DNA of 64,000 bases from assembly GCA_009908325.1 (NCBI GenBank), contig JAAAPI010000275.1, positions 32,388 through 96,387 of the forward strand, read 5' to 3'. Positions 32,977 through 41,265 of this stretch are shown one piece after another. This DNA comes from Verrucomicrobiota bacterium (GTDB taxonomy: Bacteria > Verrucomicrobiota > Verrucomicrobiia > Opitutales > Coraliomargaritaceae). Both the position numbers and the translations under genes were made by a program. The notes beneath the pieces were generated by a model. That model did no database searches and was not told where the DNA came from. It saw only the letters and a list, made by a program, of their open reading frames with translations. The first letter of the stretch is position 1; each line of letters begins with the position of its first letter.

Positions 32977-33744
32977 CTACCGCACGCGTTCTTTGAGACG
33001 CTGCGCCAAAGCTTCACCGGCCCGGTCGGCCCAAAGCCTACCTTTTTCTGCGGTCGCAACCGTCGCATCGCCCGCGACGCCGGAGCTGGAGACGTCCAGC
33101 GTCTTCCAGGCATAGGTGGCCGGGGCAAACTCCGGCTTGAGGATCTTTGGGTCGTCGAGCGAACCGATCCAGCAACAGGTCGCCGCCGCGATATCCACCA
33201 TGTCCGGCGTCGTCGCATACATCAGCGAGGACTCCATTTCGTTGGCGTGGATACCATAGAGTTTTTCCCGCTCGGGAAGGTCGGCTTCGTAGGGAAATGA
33301 CAGGACCTCGACCTTTAACCCCTGCTCCAGGCCAAGCTCCCGCAAAGTACTTTTCACCACGGAGATATTGCCCCCATGTGTATTCAAAACCGCAACGCGC
33401 CGAAATCCCCACTCCGCAATCTGGCGACCGGCAGCGAGAATCAGCTGCCGCAGCGAGTCACGGTGTAGGATCAGCGTGCCGGGAAACCCGTCGTGCTCAT
33501 TGCTTTTCGCCGCCTGAATCGGCGGCGCGACGTAGACCGGGTCTTCGGCGGCGAGCCGGGGGAGTGCGAGATCCAGGTAAATCTGCCCCAAGAGTGCATC
33601 CACCCCCACAGGCAACTGCGGCCCGTGCTGCTCGATGGCGCCGGTGGGTACAATCACCAAGGCGGATGCCTTGTTCGGGATAGCTTCGATCCCCGCTTGG
33701 CAAAAGGCGGGCAGGTAGCGGTTTCGGTAGCTTGGCCAGGTCAT
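32977..33744 (-). CDS. Creatininase-family metal amidohydrolase
   Basis: This 255-residue protein has all metal and catalytic motifs of the creatinine amidohydrolase family: VPTGAIEQHGPQLPVGVD (Glu38, His40, Asp49), SNEHDGFPGTLILH, VLNTHGGNISVV and HANEMESSLM. Family members open cyclic amides such as creatinine or deformylate pyrimidine intermediates (ArfB-type). In this locus a ring-opening or deformylating step on an N-heterocycle is plausible. It overlaps the next gene upstream by 4 bases (33741-33744), and that gene encodes a degenerate paralogue, so the two probably form a hetero-oligomer. Confidence 0.88.
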   Translation of the reverse strand: MTWPSYRNRYLPAFCQAGIEAIPNKASALVIVPTGAIEQHGPQLPVGVDALLGQIYLDLALPRLAAEDPVYVAPPIQAAKSNEHDGFPGTLILHRDSLRQLILAAGRQIAEWGFRRVAVLNTHGGNISVVKSTLRELGLEQGLKVEVLSFPYEADLPEREKLYGIHANEMESSLMYATTPDMVDIAAATCCWIGSLDDPKILKPEFAPATYAWKTLDVSSSGVAGDATVATAEKGRLWADRAGEALAQRLKERVR

Positions 33745-34484
33745 GTGTTTTCCTCCTTGCTCGGTTGCGCCGGGTTCAGGGGCGGGTGGGTTTCGATTTC
33801 ACGCAGAAGCCGCGCCAGGTCGGCGACGACTTGGGCGAGCAGAGCCCCGGCCCCATTTTCGTGCCGATCGTGTGGCGGGTTCGTCTTGACCGCCGCACTT
33901 GGAATCAGATCGAGTTCTGCCCCTGCCTTCGGGGCGACCGGTTCAGCGGCACAGCCCAATAACTCGGTGAGAATCGAGTCCAGTCCCTCGCGCGGACCGC
34001 CCCGGATTGGATGAAAATCGAGCCCGACGCCGGACAGATTGACGCAGAATAGTTGCAGGTCGTAGTCCACGCGCAAGTCACGGGCTGCCACATCAATCCA
34101 CTCTTCCAGGAATGGGCTGGTATTGAATAAAACGAAGCGCTGCAACCCGGACCGCGCCGCCGAGCGCACGGTTTGTATGAGCACCTGGTGCGCCACCTCG
34201 ATGTCCAGATGAAATGCTGTCCCCCGGGATTGCCGGGGCGTGTAACGTATGGGAGGCAAAGCAAGCGCCGCGATATCGTTATGGGTCGCTTCCAATGCCC
34301 CGTTCAAGACAGCCGAACCGACAACTTCCTCGGCATCGAGAGGCCGCCCCATCGCCCAGTCGGCGATCGAATAGACCGGCTGGATGACAAGTTTAGTTTC
34401 CGGAGCGACATCGTCGGCAAACTGCGGCCAGCGGCGTGCGTGCCACGCGAATGCGTCGTTTCCATTGTAGAGCTTGTGTTGCAT
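33741..34484 (-). CDS. Creatininase-like protein lacking the metal ligands
   Basis: The 247-residue protein lines up with the neighbouring creatininase-family enzyme in length and order but the key motifs are gone: EQHG is replaced in the stretch LVIQPVYSIADWAMGRPLD (about 32-50), the NTHGG loop has become FNTSPFLEEW, and the HANEMESS motif is reduced to FHPIRGGPREGLDS. It overlaps the active paralogue by 4 bases (ATGA), so both are made together. It is likely a regulatory or structural partner rather than an enzyme. The frame is intact with normal codon use, so it is not a pseudogene. Family assignment rests on pattern comparison by eye. Confidence 0.6.
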   Translation of the reverse strand: MQHKLYNGNDAFAWHARRWPQFADDVAPETKLVIQPVYSIADWAMGRPLDAEEVVGSAVLNGALEATHNDIAALALPPIRYTPRQSRGTAFHLDIEVAHQVLIQTVRSAARSGLQRFVLFNTSPFLEEWIDVAARDLRVDYDLQLFCVNLSGVGLDFHPIRGGPREGLDSILTELLGCAAEPVAPKAGAELDLIPSAAVKTNPPHDRHENGAGALLAQVVADLARLLREIETHPPLNPAQPSKEENT

Positions 34485-34485
34485 A

Positions 34486-35700
34486 TTATTTGGCTTGGTA
34501 AAGTGTTTGCCCGTTCCGAACCGTCTGTAGCACGTCAGCCGGCGTCACCCGGCAGAGAATCGAGGCAAGGATATGCGCACTCCGGCGCAGGTGAGCTTGG
34601 TGGAAATTCATCGCAGAGAATGTGGCTGGACCGCCGACAGTCAGCGCTCCCGGCAGCTCTCTACCCCAGCGTGTTTTCGCAACATTCGATGTCGCCATCT
34701 TGAGGATTTCGCGGGGGTCCGGACGGATAGAGTCGCCGTATTGGCTCTTGGCCAGCTTATAGGTAAAGTCCAACTCGGCCAGCATACTGGGACTGTTCAA
34801 AAGACCGTTGTCCGTACCGAGCAGAAGGTTAACCCCGGCATTGAGGAGTTTGGCCACCGGCGGAAGCGGCAGACCGAGGTTGGCATTTGCCCTGGGATTC
34901 AGCACCACCGTGATGCCGGATCGGGCTAAACGTTCAATTTCTTCATCATTGGCAACGGTCACGTGCACGATCAAATCGGGAGCGTAAAGTTCGATTGCTT
35001 GAATCAAATCGCCCCGCCCGGTTCGTTCGAGCGAAACGTTGCGGTACCCCTCGTTTTCCAGACAGTGAACGGCCCTCGCCTTTCCCCGGGAGTCCGTGAG
35101 TTCGCGGATCTCCTTCCACGCGGGATCCGTCAAATCGTTCATCGTGCTCTCGGAGAATCCGTCGGCGATCTGAAGCATTGCCTCCAGCTCAGCAAGCGAA
35201 TCCGGTGAGAGCCCGGCCATATTCTCCGTCAGTTCGTCGAGATCGAAGGGCACGCTATCAAATTGACCCAGTATGACCGAACGCACGCCCGTGGCGGCGG
35301 AAGCTTCTTTGAGGCGCGCGGCTCCGTCCGGTCCCTGCTCACGAAAGTCCACGTGCGCCACGGTTCCGGTCGCTGCCATGTAGCGAAGCGCATCGCTCAT
35401 GTGATCGACGTGAGCGGCTCGGTCCAGTTTGGCTATCTCGCGATATTTGAAGCCATCGGGCCGAAAAAAGCCTTCCTCGAGTGTCAGACCAGTCGCCCCA
35501 TCCGGCAGAAAGCTGTCGCCCATGTGCGTGTGCGCATTGACCAAGCCGGGCATCAAAACCATTGCTCCCGACTCAATCCGCTGGACCGGCTCCACCAAGT
35601 CGAGCTCGACGATATTCGCATCCTCAACTCGAAAGGAAGCACAATGGAAGGGCTGAAGCTCCGGCCCGGATAAAACGATACAGTCCGAAAAATGCATCAA
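34486..35700 (-). CDS. Amidohydrolase family protein (deaminase-like)
   Basis: The 404-residue cytoplasmic protein has a typical amidohydrolase core: LMPGLVNAHTHMGDSFLP with the His pair, RAVHCLENEGYRNV, LIVHVTVANDEEIERL, LNPRANANLGLPLPPV and LLGTDNGLLNSPSMLAEL with the last metal Asp. The NPRANxxL motif and the GTD(N) motif point to the deaminase/chlorohydrolase group, with no signal peptide. It begins 4 bases inside the DUF2165 gene's stop region and ends 2 bases before the creatininase-like gene, all on one transcript. The exact substrate is unknown. Confidence 0.85.
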   Translation of the reverse strand: MMHFSDCIVLSGPELQPFHCASFRVEDANIVELDLVEPVQRIESGAMVLMPGLVNAHTHMGDSFLPDGATGLTLEEGFFRPDGFKYREIAKLDRAAHVDHMSDALRYMAATGTVAHVDFREQGPDGAARLKEASAATGVRSVILGQFDSVPFDLDELTENMAGLSPDSLAELEAMLQIADGFSESTMNDLTDPAWKEIRELTDSRGKARAVHCLENEGYRNVSLERTGRGDLIQAIELYAPDLIVHVTVANDEEIERLARSGITVVLNPRANANLGLPLPPVAKLLNAGVNLLLGTDNGLLNSPSMLAELDFTYKLAKSQYGDSIRPDPREILKMATSNVAKTRWGRELPGALTVGGPATFSAMNFHQAHLRRSAHILASILCRVTPADVLQTVRNGQTLYQAK

Positions 35701-36206
35701 CTCGGCGTTTCTTCCTCCCCGTGTTCAGGCATGTAGAGGAATATTAAAACGATACCGATGCAGGCAAACATTCGGAATGCGGCGTCCTGCCCGTTCCATA
35801 TCTCCGACTGCCACATCGTAAACCACTCACCCCCTACCGTAATGAAAGCCACAAACCACTGCAGCATGCTCAGGACCAGGCCTAGAATAGCAACCTGCTT
35901 GGCTGCTTCGAACTCCGGTTTAGGCGCTTTGATCGAACGAAATAGCAGGTAAGCACCAAAACCGCACAAGGCCATAGCCACTGCTTCCCAAAGAATGATG
36001 GTAAAGTAGAAAATTGTATGAATCGCTGGACTCTCAATGGCACGCCACATGAGCTGGTTACCCTCGAAGACAGTCGTCATTCCAAGCACGTTCTCCACAA
36101 AGAGGTAGTTTGAATGGTAATCTGTCAGATTGTTCAAAACGACCAGAAAAAGAAAAAACGCCACCGACAAAACGAGCAGGATTTTAGATAAGCGCAGATA
36201 CAGCAT
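35697..36206 (-). CDS. DUF2165 small integral membrane protein
   Basis: The 169-residue protein has four predicted membrane spans (about 7-25, 62-88, 103-125, 143-160) and the family sequence NNLTDYHSNYLFVENVLGMT in the first loop, which marks DUF2165. No biochemical role is known. It overlaps the downstream amidohydrolase gene by 4 bases, so it is produced with it and may assist transport of its substrate or product. The upstream 260 bases separate it from the cytosine-deaminase-like gene and hold a palindromic repeat. Confidence 0.82.
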   Translation of the reverse strand: MLYLRLSKILLVLSVAFFLFLVVLNNLTDYHSNYLFVENVLGMTTVFEGNQLMWRAIESPAIHTIFYFTIILWEAVAMALCGFGAYLLFRSIKAPKPEFEAAKQVAILGLVLSMLQWFVAFITVGGEWFTMWQSEIWNGQDAAFRMFACIGIVLIFLYMPEHGEEETPS

Positions 36207-36349
36207 CCATCACAACAAGCAGGTTTGACGCCACTTTTGCTTTGAATGGAGGCCTTTTGTAAAGAGCTCAAGCGGCGCGAATTTGAGAGTGGATAAGCCC
36301 ACACGAGCTCGGACGCTGCCCGGCAACTCCAACCAATCCATCTCACGTA

Positions 36350-36423
36350 GTGTCGGAGCTTGCTCCGGCCCCGCACTTGCAGACCATGTCCGACGGTCAA
36401 AAAGCCCGAGCAAGCTCGGACAC
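36350..36423. repeat. Inverted repeat with GAGCTTGCTC/GAGCAAGCTC cores
   Basis: GTGTCGGAGCTTGCTCCGG (36350-36368) and CCCGAGCAAGCTCGGACAC (36405-36423) are inverted copies with two mismatches, each also internally palindromic. It fills much of the gap between the DUF2165 and cytosine-deaminase-like genes. A third, partial copy (ACGAGCTCGGACGCTGCCCGG) lies at 36302-36322. A REP-like element is likely. Confidence 0.6.
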
Positions 36424-36465
36424 CACATTCATCGATCATGACGTCCGCGCAACCGCCATCCCCGT

Positions 36466-37758
36466 TTAAACTTCTTCAAGCGAAAGCTCGGAGTAGCGCG
36501 GCGCTTCTCCCGAGCAAGCGAAGCCGTAGAGCTCCCGGCGCTGCGCGGGACGCGCAAGCAACTCATTGAAACTTCGCGCTTCAAAGACGACAAGCCGACC
36601 GTCGCAACCGGGCCGCAGAGCCCCATAGTTTTCCAGATCCATAAGTCGGGCCGCATTTTGCGTGACCATGGAAGCCGCCAAATTCGGTTTATTATCGAGA
36701 TGAGCGATCCGCACGCCTTCATTGAACACTTCAAACATGTCAAAGTCGCCCCAGGCATAGAACGCGTCGCGCACGTTATCACTGGCACACGCTGTCAAAA
36801 CACCGGCAGCCGCCAATTCATGGAGAAGCGTGACGCCGCGCCACCGGGGCGTCCCACGGTGCCCGCCATCTGCAGGGCGTCCCTGCAAATAAAGATTACA
36901 CATCGGGAGCGAGACGATCCGAATGCCCGCCTCCGCAACGAGCTTGATCGTCGAGAGGGCCCGCGCCTCGTTCTGCACGGCCAGACTGCAGACGTGTCCA
37001 CAGGTGACAGGATGCGGGAATTCCTTGCGTATTACACACTCCGCAATGCGCCGCAAACACTCCGCATCGGGGTTACCATTCTCATCCACATGCAAATCAA
37101 CACCTGCTCCAAAATCCGCCGCCAGGTCAAAAAAATAATCCAGTTGTTGATCCAAAGCGTCGTTCATCTGGGGCATGCCCCCGAGAAAGGAATCGGGATA
37201 TTCCAGAGTCATTTCTGCGATCCGACGCGCCTTCGGCTCCATGTAGGTTTCGATTCCGCACAAGCTGACCGTCTGCAAATGGATCCGGTCGGCCCACTCT
37301 TCCCGTAGGCGCTGCATCGCGGCATGACTGACCTCTCCGAAGTCCACCCCACAATCGACATGCGTCCGCAGAGCCACCGTGCCGTGTGCTTCCGCACAGC
37401 GGAGCGCGAAGCTGCCCCGCGCATAGAGATCCTCCATCGTCCAGTTGTCCTTGTCCCGATTCAGGAGTTCAATCGCATCCCAAAATTCGCCGCGGAGGTT
37501 CGGCGCACGGTCCCAAGTAAACGCTTTGTCCAGATGCGTATGCGCGTCAATGAATCCTGGAAAAACAATTCGCCCTCCGAGATCTACGATGTCACCTCCC
37601 GTTTCGTCCAACTCACCCGGAATCCCGCATGGGGTCACACTGGCGATCTTTCCATCGCTGACCTCGATGTCGCAAAGCACCAGATCGCTATCCGCCTTCA
37701 AGCCGGTCAGCGAAACGGGTAGCGCCGCGTTTCTGAAAGTTTTGCTATATCCCATCAA
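36466..37758 (-). CDS. codA: Cytosine deaminase-like amidohydrolase
   Basis: The 430-residue protein follows the CodA pattern: VFPGFIDAHTHLDKAFTWDR (His73, His75), ALRTHVDCGVDF, DLHVDENGNPDAEC, VTCGHVCSLAVQNE, SLPMCNLYLQGR and TACASDNVRDAFYAWGD. CodA enzymes convert cytosine to uracil and some act on isoguanine or creatinine. All metal residues are present. It ends the 36.5-37.8 kb unit where the binding-protein gene upstream overlaps its start by 4 bases (37755-37758), tying import and deamination together. Relatives with other ring substrates exist, so the symbol is given with caution. Confidence 0.78.
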   Translation of the reverse strand: MMGYSKTFRNAALPVSLTGLKADSDLVLCDIEVSDGKIASVTPCGIPGELDETGGDIVDLGGRIVFPGFIDAHTHLDKAFTWDRAPNLRGEFWDAIELLNRDKDNWTMEDLYARGSFALRCAEAHGTVALRTHVDCGVDFGEVSHAAMQRLREEWADRIHLQTVSLCGIETYMEPKARRIAEMTLEYPDSFLGGMPQMNDALDQQLDYFFDLAADFGAGVDLHVDENGNPDAECLRRIAECVIRKEFPHPVTCGHVCSLAVQNEARALSTIKLVAEAGIRIVSLPMCNLYLQGRPADGGHRGTPRWRGVTLLHELAAAGVLTACASDNVRDAFYAWGDFDMFEVFNEGVRIAHLDNKPNLAASMVTQNAARLMDLENYGALRPGCDGRLVVFEARSFNELLARPAQRRELYGFACSGEAPRYSELSLEEV

Positions 37759-38789
37759 TCTCCGTCCCCGGGTAAAAACTCCTGCGCCAATAAGTCCGCG
37801 GCATCGATTGATTCTTGAATAAGCCCTCGGTCGCGCATGCGCGATAAACCTTCCTCAAAAACTTTAGGGTCGGCGACGCGCAAAAGCGCTCCTGGCTGAG
37901 GTATCATCAATTCCTTGATTTTCTCCAGTGATTTAAGCTGGTGCTCCCGGTCAAGTTCAGAGCTATACTGACTAATAATCAGTTCAACCGTATCCTCCGG
38001 ATGCTCAAATGCGAATTCCCAGCCGCGTTTGACCGCCCGCAGAAATCCCGCGACGACCTCGGGGTGCGTTTCCACGGTTTCCACGTCGGTAAACATAACC
38101 TGCGAATACGCCCGGTAGCCGTGGTCCTTCGCCAGAAAGATCCCGGCCCGCTCGCCAATCATCTGCTCCAGCTTAACGTATTCATCGATGTAATAGCACT
38201 GCATGGCATCCGCCTCCCCATCAATCACAATCGACGGGGCATATCCGCAATCGTAGGTATCCAAATTGGTCGTATCCGCCCCGGCTTCCTCGAGAAGGAG
38301 TCGAATAACTCGTGAACCGTCCGCATGCACGCCGACCCGCTTCGATGCCAAATCGGTAAATTCGCGGATCGAACCATCGTCGACGAACATCCAGCCCATG
38401 GGTGAATCTTGAAACATAACGCCGATAATTTTCAAGTCGGCTCCAGCTGCCGCATCGGCCAGCAACACATTACTCTCCGCCGAGCCAAAACTGATTTCAG
38501 GCTCGGACAAGGTCATCCCCACGGTGTCCGGCGTGGTCGCCTGGCCACGGAGTTCGACTGCCAAGCCTGCATCCTCGAAAAAACCCTGTTCAATCGCCTG
38601 ATAGAATCCCGCAAACTGCGCGTTAAAAATCCAATCAAATTGCATCACGACTGGTGTCATCGCGACAGGGTCACCCTCGGAATCGGCGGAGGACGACTCG
38701 TTCGACTCACCTTTCGATGCGAACCCCAGGACTCCAAGGAGACTTAGGGTGAATCCGCAGACGAGCATTACTTGTTGATTAACTGTCAT
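37755..38789 (-). CDS. THI5/NMT1-type substrate-binding protein
   Basis: The 344-residue protein has an N-terminal export signal (MTVNQQVMLVCGFTLSLLGV) without a clear lipobox and then the THI5/NMT1 fold: VVMQFDWIFNAQFAGFYQAI, GFFEDAGLAVELRG, ISFGSAESNVLLADAA, and DSPMGWMFVDDGSIREF. The DW...AGFY motif is that of ThiY-like proteins that bind pyrimidine precursors. It overlaps the cytosine-deaminase-like gene by 4 bases and the cytochrome c gene by 11 bases. No ATPase or permease is adjacent on this strand; it may share the importer at 42.9-44.5 kb. Confidence 0.88.
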   Translation of the reverse strand: MTVNQQVMLVCGFTLSLLGVLGFASKGESNESSSADSEGDPVAMTPVVMQFDWIFNAQFAGFYQAIEQGFFEDAGLAVELRGQATTPDTVGMTLSEPEISFGSAESNVLLADAAAGADLKIIGVMFQDSPMGWMFVDDGSIREFTDLASKRVGVHADGSRVIRLLLEEAGADTTNLDTYDCGYAPSIVIDGEADAMQCYYIDEYVKLEQMIGERAGIFLAKDHGYRAYSQVMFTDVETVETHPEVVAGFLRAVKRGWEFAFEHPEDTVELIISQYSSELDREHQLKSLEKIKELMIPQPGALLRVADPKVFEEGLSRMRDRGLIQESIDAADLLAQEFLPGDGD

Positions 38790-39654
38790 CTTCCGTGCTT
38801 TTCATAAGGAATGCCGCGATCGCATCGATCTCTGCATCCGTGTAGTGCGGGTGAGCCGGCATTAGCACGTCCGGGATGAAGCGCGTCGGCTCGTAAACGT
38901 AGTCCTTAAAGTAGTCGGCATTATAGCGGGCGTGGACTGCGAGGATGGTGGAATTCCGGTTGGAAAGGACGCCGCCAAGTTCCTTGTCCTCCCAGGCATG
39001 GCAACTCATACAATTGTTAATATAAAATTCTCGGCCACTCGCGACAACATCCGTAACATCGTCAAGGGCACCCGAATAGAGTGGTCCCATGAGGTCCTCA
39101 TAGGCACCAATCTGTATATGATTGACCCCAAAAGGCCGCTTATTATCGGGATCGAAAAGCACGTCGGATCCTTTTTCCGGTTGTCGCTCGAAGGTTATGT
39201 AGTGGGGCCCCAGATCGGGACTGTCCCCCAACTGCAACTGACCGTCAGATCGCTCTGTAAATGCGAGGACAAAATACGGTTCAAAGCTGTCGATAAATTC
39301 AGGTCGGTAAACTGAAAAATACCCATCGTAGCTGTTAGCCAGAAGGGAAACATCATTGGGCAGTTCCAAAAAATCAATAAAAGCAGACAAGGGTAAAACC
39401 TGCGCTTCGACCATCCGATCAACATAGGGGACGTAGACTTGGGTTAACGCGACGCTGTCGAGTGCAAGCAGCTCGTGTGTTTCCAGCTGTAGCGTGCGCT
39501 CGGCACCGTCTTTCATTTTAATTTCGACTGAGAGCTGGCCACTGGCAGCGGCGTTGTTTGCGGCCAGATCAAAAATGACTAAACTCCAGATAAGGCCTGC
39601 CGCAATTGCACGCTTAGCCAGAGCCCCATAGCCATTGTATGTCTTCTTCCCCAT
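38779..39654 (-). CDS. Exported cytochrome c with N-terminal molybdopterin-oxidoreductase-like domain
   Basis: The 291-residue protein starts at MGKKTYNGYGALAKRAIAAG with a signal peptide (to about 38). Residues 60-165 (VLPLSAFIDFLELPNDVSLL, SYDGYFSVYRPEF) resemble the fold of molybdopterin oxidoreductase domains lacking cofactor residues, an assignment made by eye. Then comes a monohaem cytochrome c: CMSCH at 215-219 and Met ligand in VLMPAHPHY (Met265). It probably carries electrons in the periplasm, perhaps for the FAD oxidase divergently encoded at 39789. It leads the operon with the binding protein and cytosine-deaminase-like gene. A decayed paralogue is at 30894-31392. Confidence 0.82.
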   Translation of the reverse strand: MGKKTYNGYGALAKRAIAAGLIWSLVIFDLAANNAAASGQLSVEIKMKDGAERTLQLETHELLALDSVALTQVYVPYVDRMVEAQVLPLSAFIDFLELPNDVSLLANSYDGYFSVYRPEFIDSFEPYFVLAFTERSDGQLQLGDSPDLGPHYITFERQPEKGSDVLFDPDNKRPFGVNHIQIGAYEDLMGPLYSGALDDVTDVVASGREFYINNCMSCHAWEDKELGGVLSNRNSTILAVHARYNADYFKDYVYEPTRFIPDVLMPAHPHYTDAEIDAIAAFLMKSTEDDS

Positions 39655-39788
39655 GCGTTCGGTAAGCAATAAGCGGACCAAAATGCTGAAAAATACGCTT
39701 TCGGCTAAAAACTGATGAAAGCTGATCAATTACTCCAAACCTTACTGCAAATCCAGGATTTGGCACCTTTAGTGCTCCAGCCAAAGCC
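39655..39788. promoter_or_regulatory. Divergent promoter gap between cytochrome c operon and FAD oxidase gene
   Basis: The 134 bases separate divergent genes and should hold both promoters. AT-rich segments occur around 39675-39735 (for example AAAATACGCTTTCGGC and GATCAATTACTCC). No exact promoter boxes or operators can be fixed with confidence. Confidence 0.4.
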
Positions 39789-41177
39789 ATGTATATCAAC
39801 CCTAACATCGAAGCCGCCCTCCCCCAGTTACTCGAAGTCTTACCCGAGGACCGCGTTGTCACGGGCGACAAGACAGACCGCTTCTCCAAGGATTTTTACT
39901 GGTATTCTCCGGTTTTGAAAGAGCTCCTTGAAGACAAGCGCGCCGATGTCGCTCTCCTCGTCACTTCCAAGGAGGAGCTAAAGTCGGTTGTTTCACTGCT
40001 TTATACGCATGACATCCCGCTGACTATCCGTGGGGGTGGCTCCGGAAACTATGGACAGCTGGTCCCTCTCTACGGAGGGGCCGTCATCGACCTGAGTAAA
40101 ATGGATACAATTTTCAGCGTCGACGGAGTCGTCCACGCCGAAGTCGGCGCAACCCTCCGAAAGATCGAGGTCGAAGCGCGCAAGCAGGGGTGGGAATTGC
40201 GCTGTATGCCCTCGACTTGGGTGGTCAGCACGATTGGCGGATTCCTCTGTGGCGGATCCGGCGGGATCGGATCCATTCTTCATGGCGGTATTGTAACGGG
40301 AGACAACGTCAAGTCCGTCACCATCATGACGATGGAAGCCGAACCGAAATTTATCAAATTTGAAGAGCGGGACTCGCTGAAGGCACTCCACACCTACGGC
40401 ACAAATGGCATCATGGTGGAGGTGGAAATGCGCCTCGGCAAGGCCTACGCCTGGGAGCAGCTGATCTTTACCGGGGATGATTGGGAAGCGCTGCTTGATT
40501 GGACCTTTTCGATTGCCGACGACAAGGCGATTATCAAACGCCTCGTCACCCAGTTTGAAGATCCGATTCCTGGATACTTCAAGCCGATGAAAAAATATAT
40601 ACCTGAGGGCAAACACTGCACCTTTCTCATGGTGGATCAGTCAAACATTGAGAATGTTATCGCTTCAGCTGAAGCCGCCGGTTTTGAGAAAGTCTTTCAG
40701 AAGCCTTTCGGCGAGCCCCCGAAACCACCCTATATCACCGACTACACTTGGAACCATACCACGCTTTGGGCGATAAAGGCAGACCCTGCCATGACTTACC
40801 TGCAGTGCGGTTTCGGTGTAAATTTCAAGGAAAACCTCCGCAAACTAAAAGCCAAATTTGGCGATGAAATACTCTTCCATCTCGAGATGACCCTTGGGAA
40901 CGCAAAATTCAAAACCGACGCAACGGGTGCCAGTGTCGGCGGCATTCCCCTCGTTCGCTACACCACAGAAGAGCGGCTCAATGAGATCATCGACTACTGC
41001 GAATCGATCGGTGTCGGCGTGGCGAATCCACATACTTATACCGTAGAGGGAGGCGGTGTGCATGAGGATATTGCGGAGAAGCGTCAGCTCAAATCGGAGG
41101 TGGATCCAAAGTCGCTTCTGAACCCTGGAAAACTGGCAACCTACCCGGACAATCCGTTCGCGGAGAAAAGTGCATAG
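39789..41177 (+). CDS. FAD-linked oxidase (GlcD/FAD_binding_4 family)
   Basis: The 462-residue protein carries the PCMH-type FAD-binding domain: ALLVTSKEELKSVVSLL, then IRGGGSGNYGQLVPLYGGAV (80-99) for the diphosphate, and MPSTWVVSTIGGFLCGGSGG, plus the C-terminal oxidase end VDPKSLLNPGKL. The Gly-rich loop lacks the His used for covalent FAD, so the cofactor should be non-covalent. Such enzymes oxidise hydroxyacids, amines or N-alkyl groups. It has no signal peptide. It faces the cytochrome c operon divergently and is followed by a CocE-type hydrolase and an importer, so it probably acts on the imported compound. Confidence 0.86.
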   Translation: MYINPNIEAALPQLLEVLPEDRVVTGDKTDRFSKDFYWYSPVLKELLEDKRADVALLVTSKEELKSVVSLLYTHDIPLTIRGGGSGNYGQLVPLYGGAVIDLSKMDTIFSVDGVVHAEVGATLRKIEVEARKQGWELRCMPSTWVVSTIGGFLCGGSGGIGSILHGGIVTGDNVKSVTIMTMEAEPKFIKFEERDSLKALHTYGTNGIMVEVEMRLGKAYAWEQLIFTGDDWEALLDWTFSIADDKAIIKRLVTQFEDPIPGYFKPMKKYIPEGKHCTFLMVDQSNIENVIASAEAAGFEKVFQKPFGEPPKPPYITDYTWNHTTLWAIKADPAMTYLQCGFGVNFKENLRKLKAKFGDEILFHLEMTLGNAKFKTDATGASVGGIPLVRYTTEERLNEIIDYCESIGVGVANPHTYTVEGGGVHEDIAEKRQLKSEVDPKSLLNPGKLATYPDNPFAEKSA

Positions 41178-41265
41178 GCCGCACATGCCCCAAGTGCTCC
41201 GCTATTTGCCATCCACCATAGGGATAGCCGCCAAGCTCTTGGGCAATCCACTCGCCTCCAACTGA

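Noticed and set aside
39789..41177. Cytokinin dehydrogenase identity for the FAD oxidase
   Set aside because: The GHS motif used for covalent FAD is missing (GGGSGNYGQ instead), and the C-terminal half does not show the substrate-domain pattern I would expect; kept only as a hypothesis.
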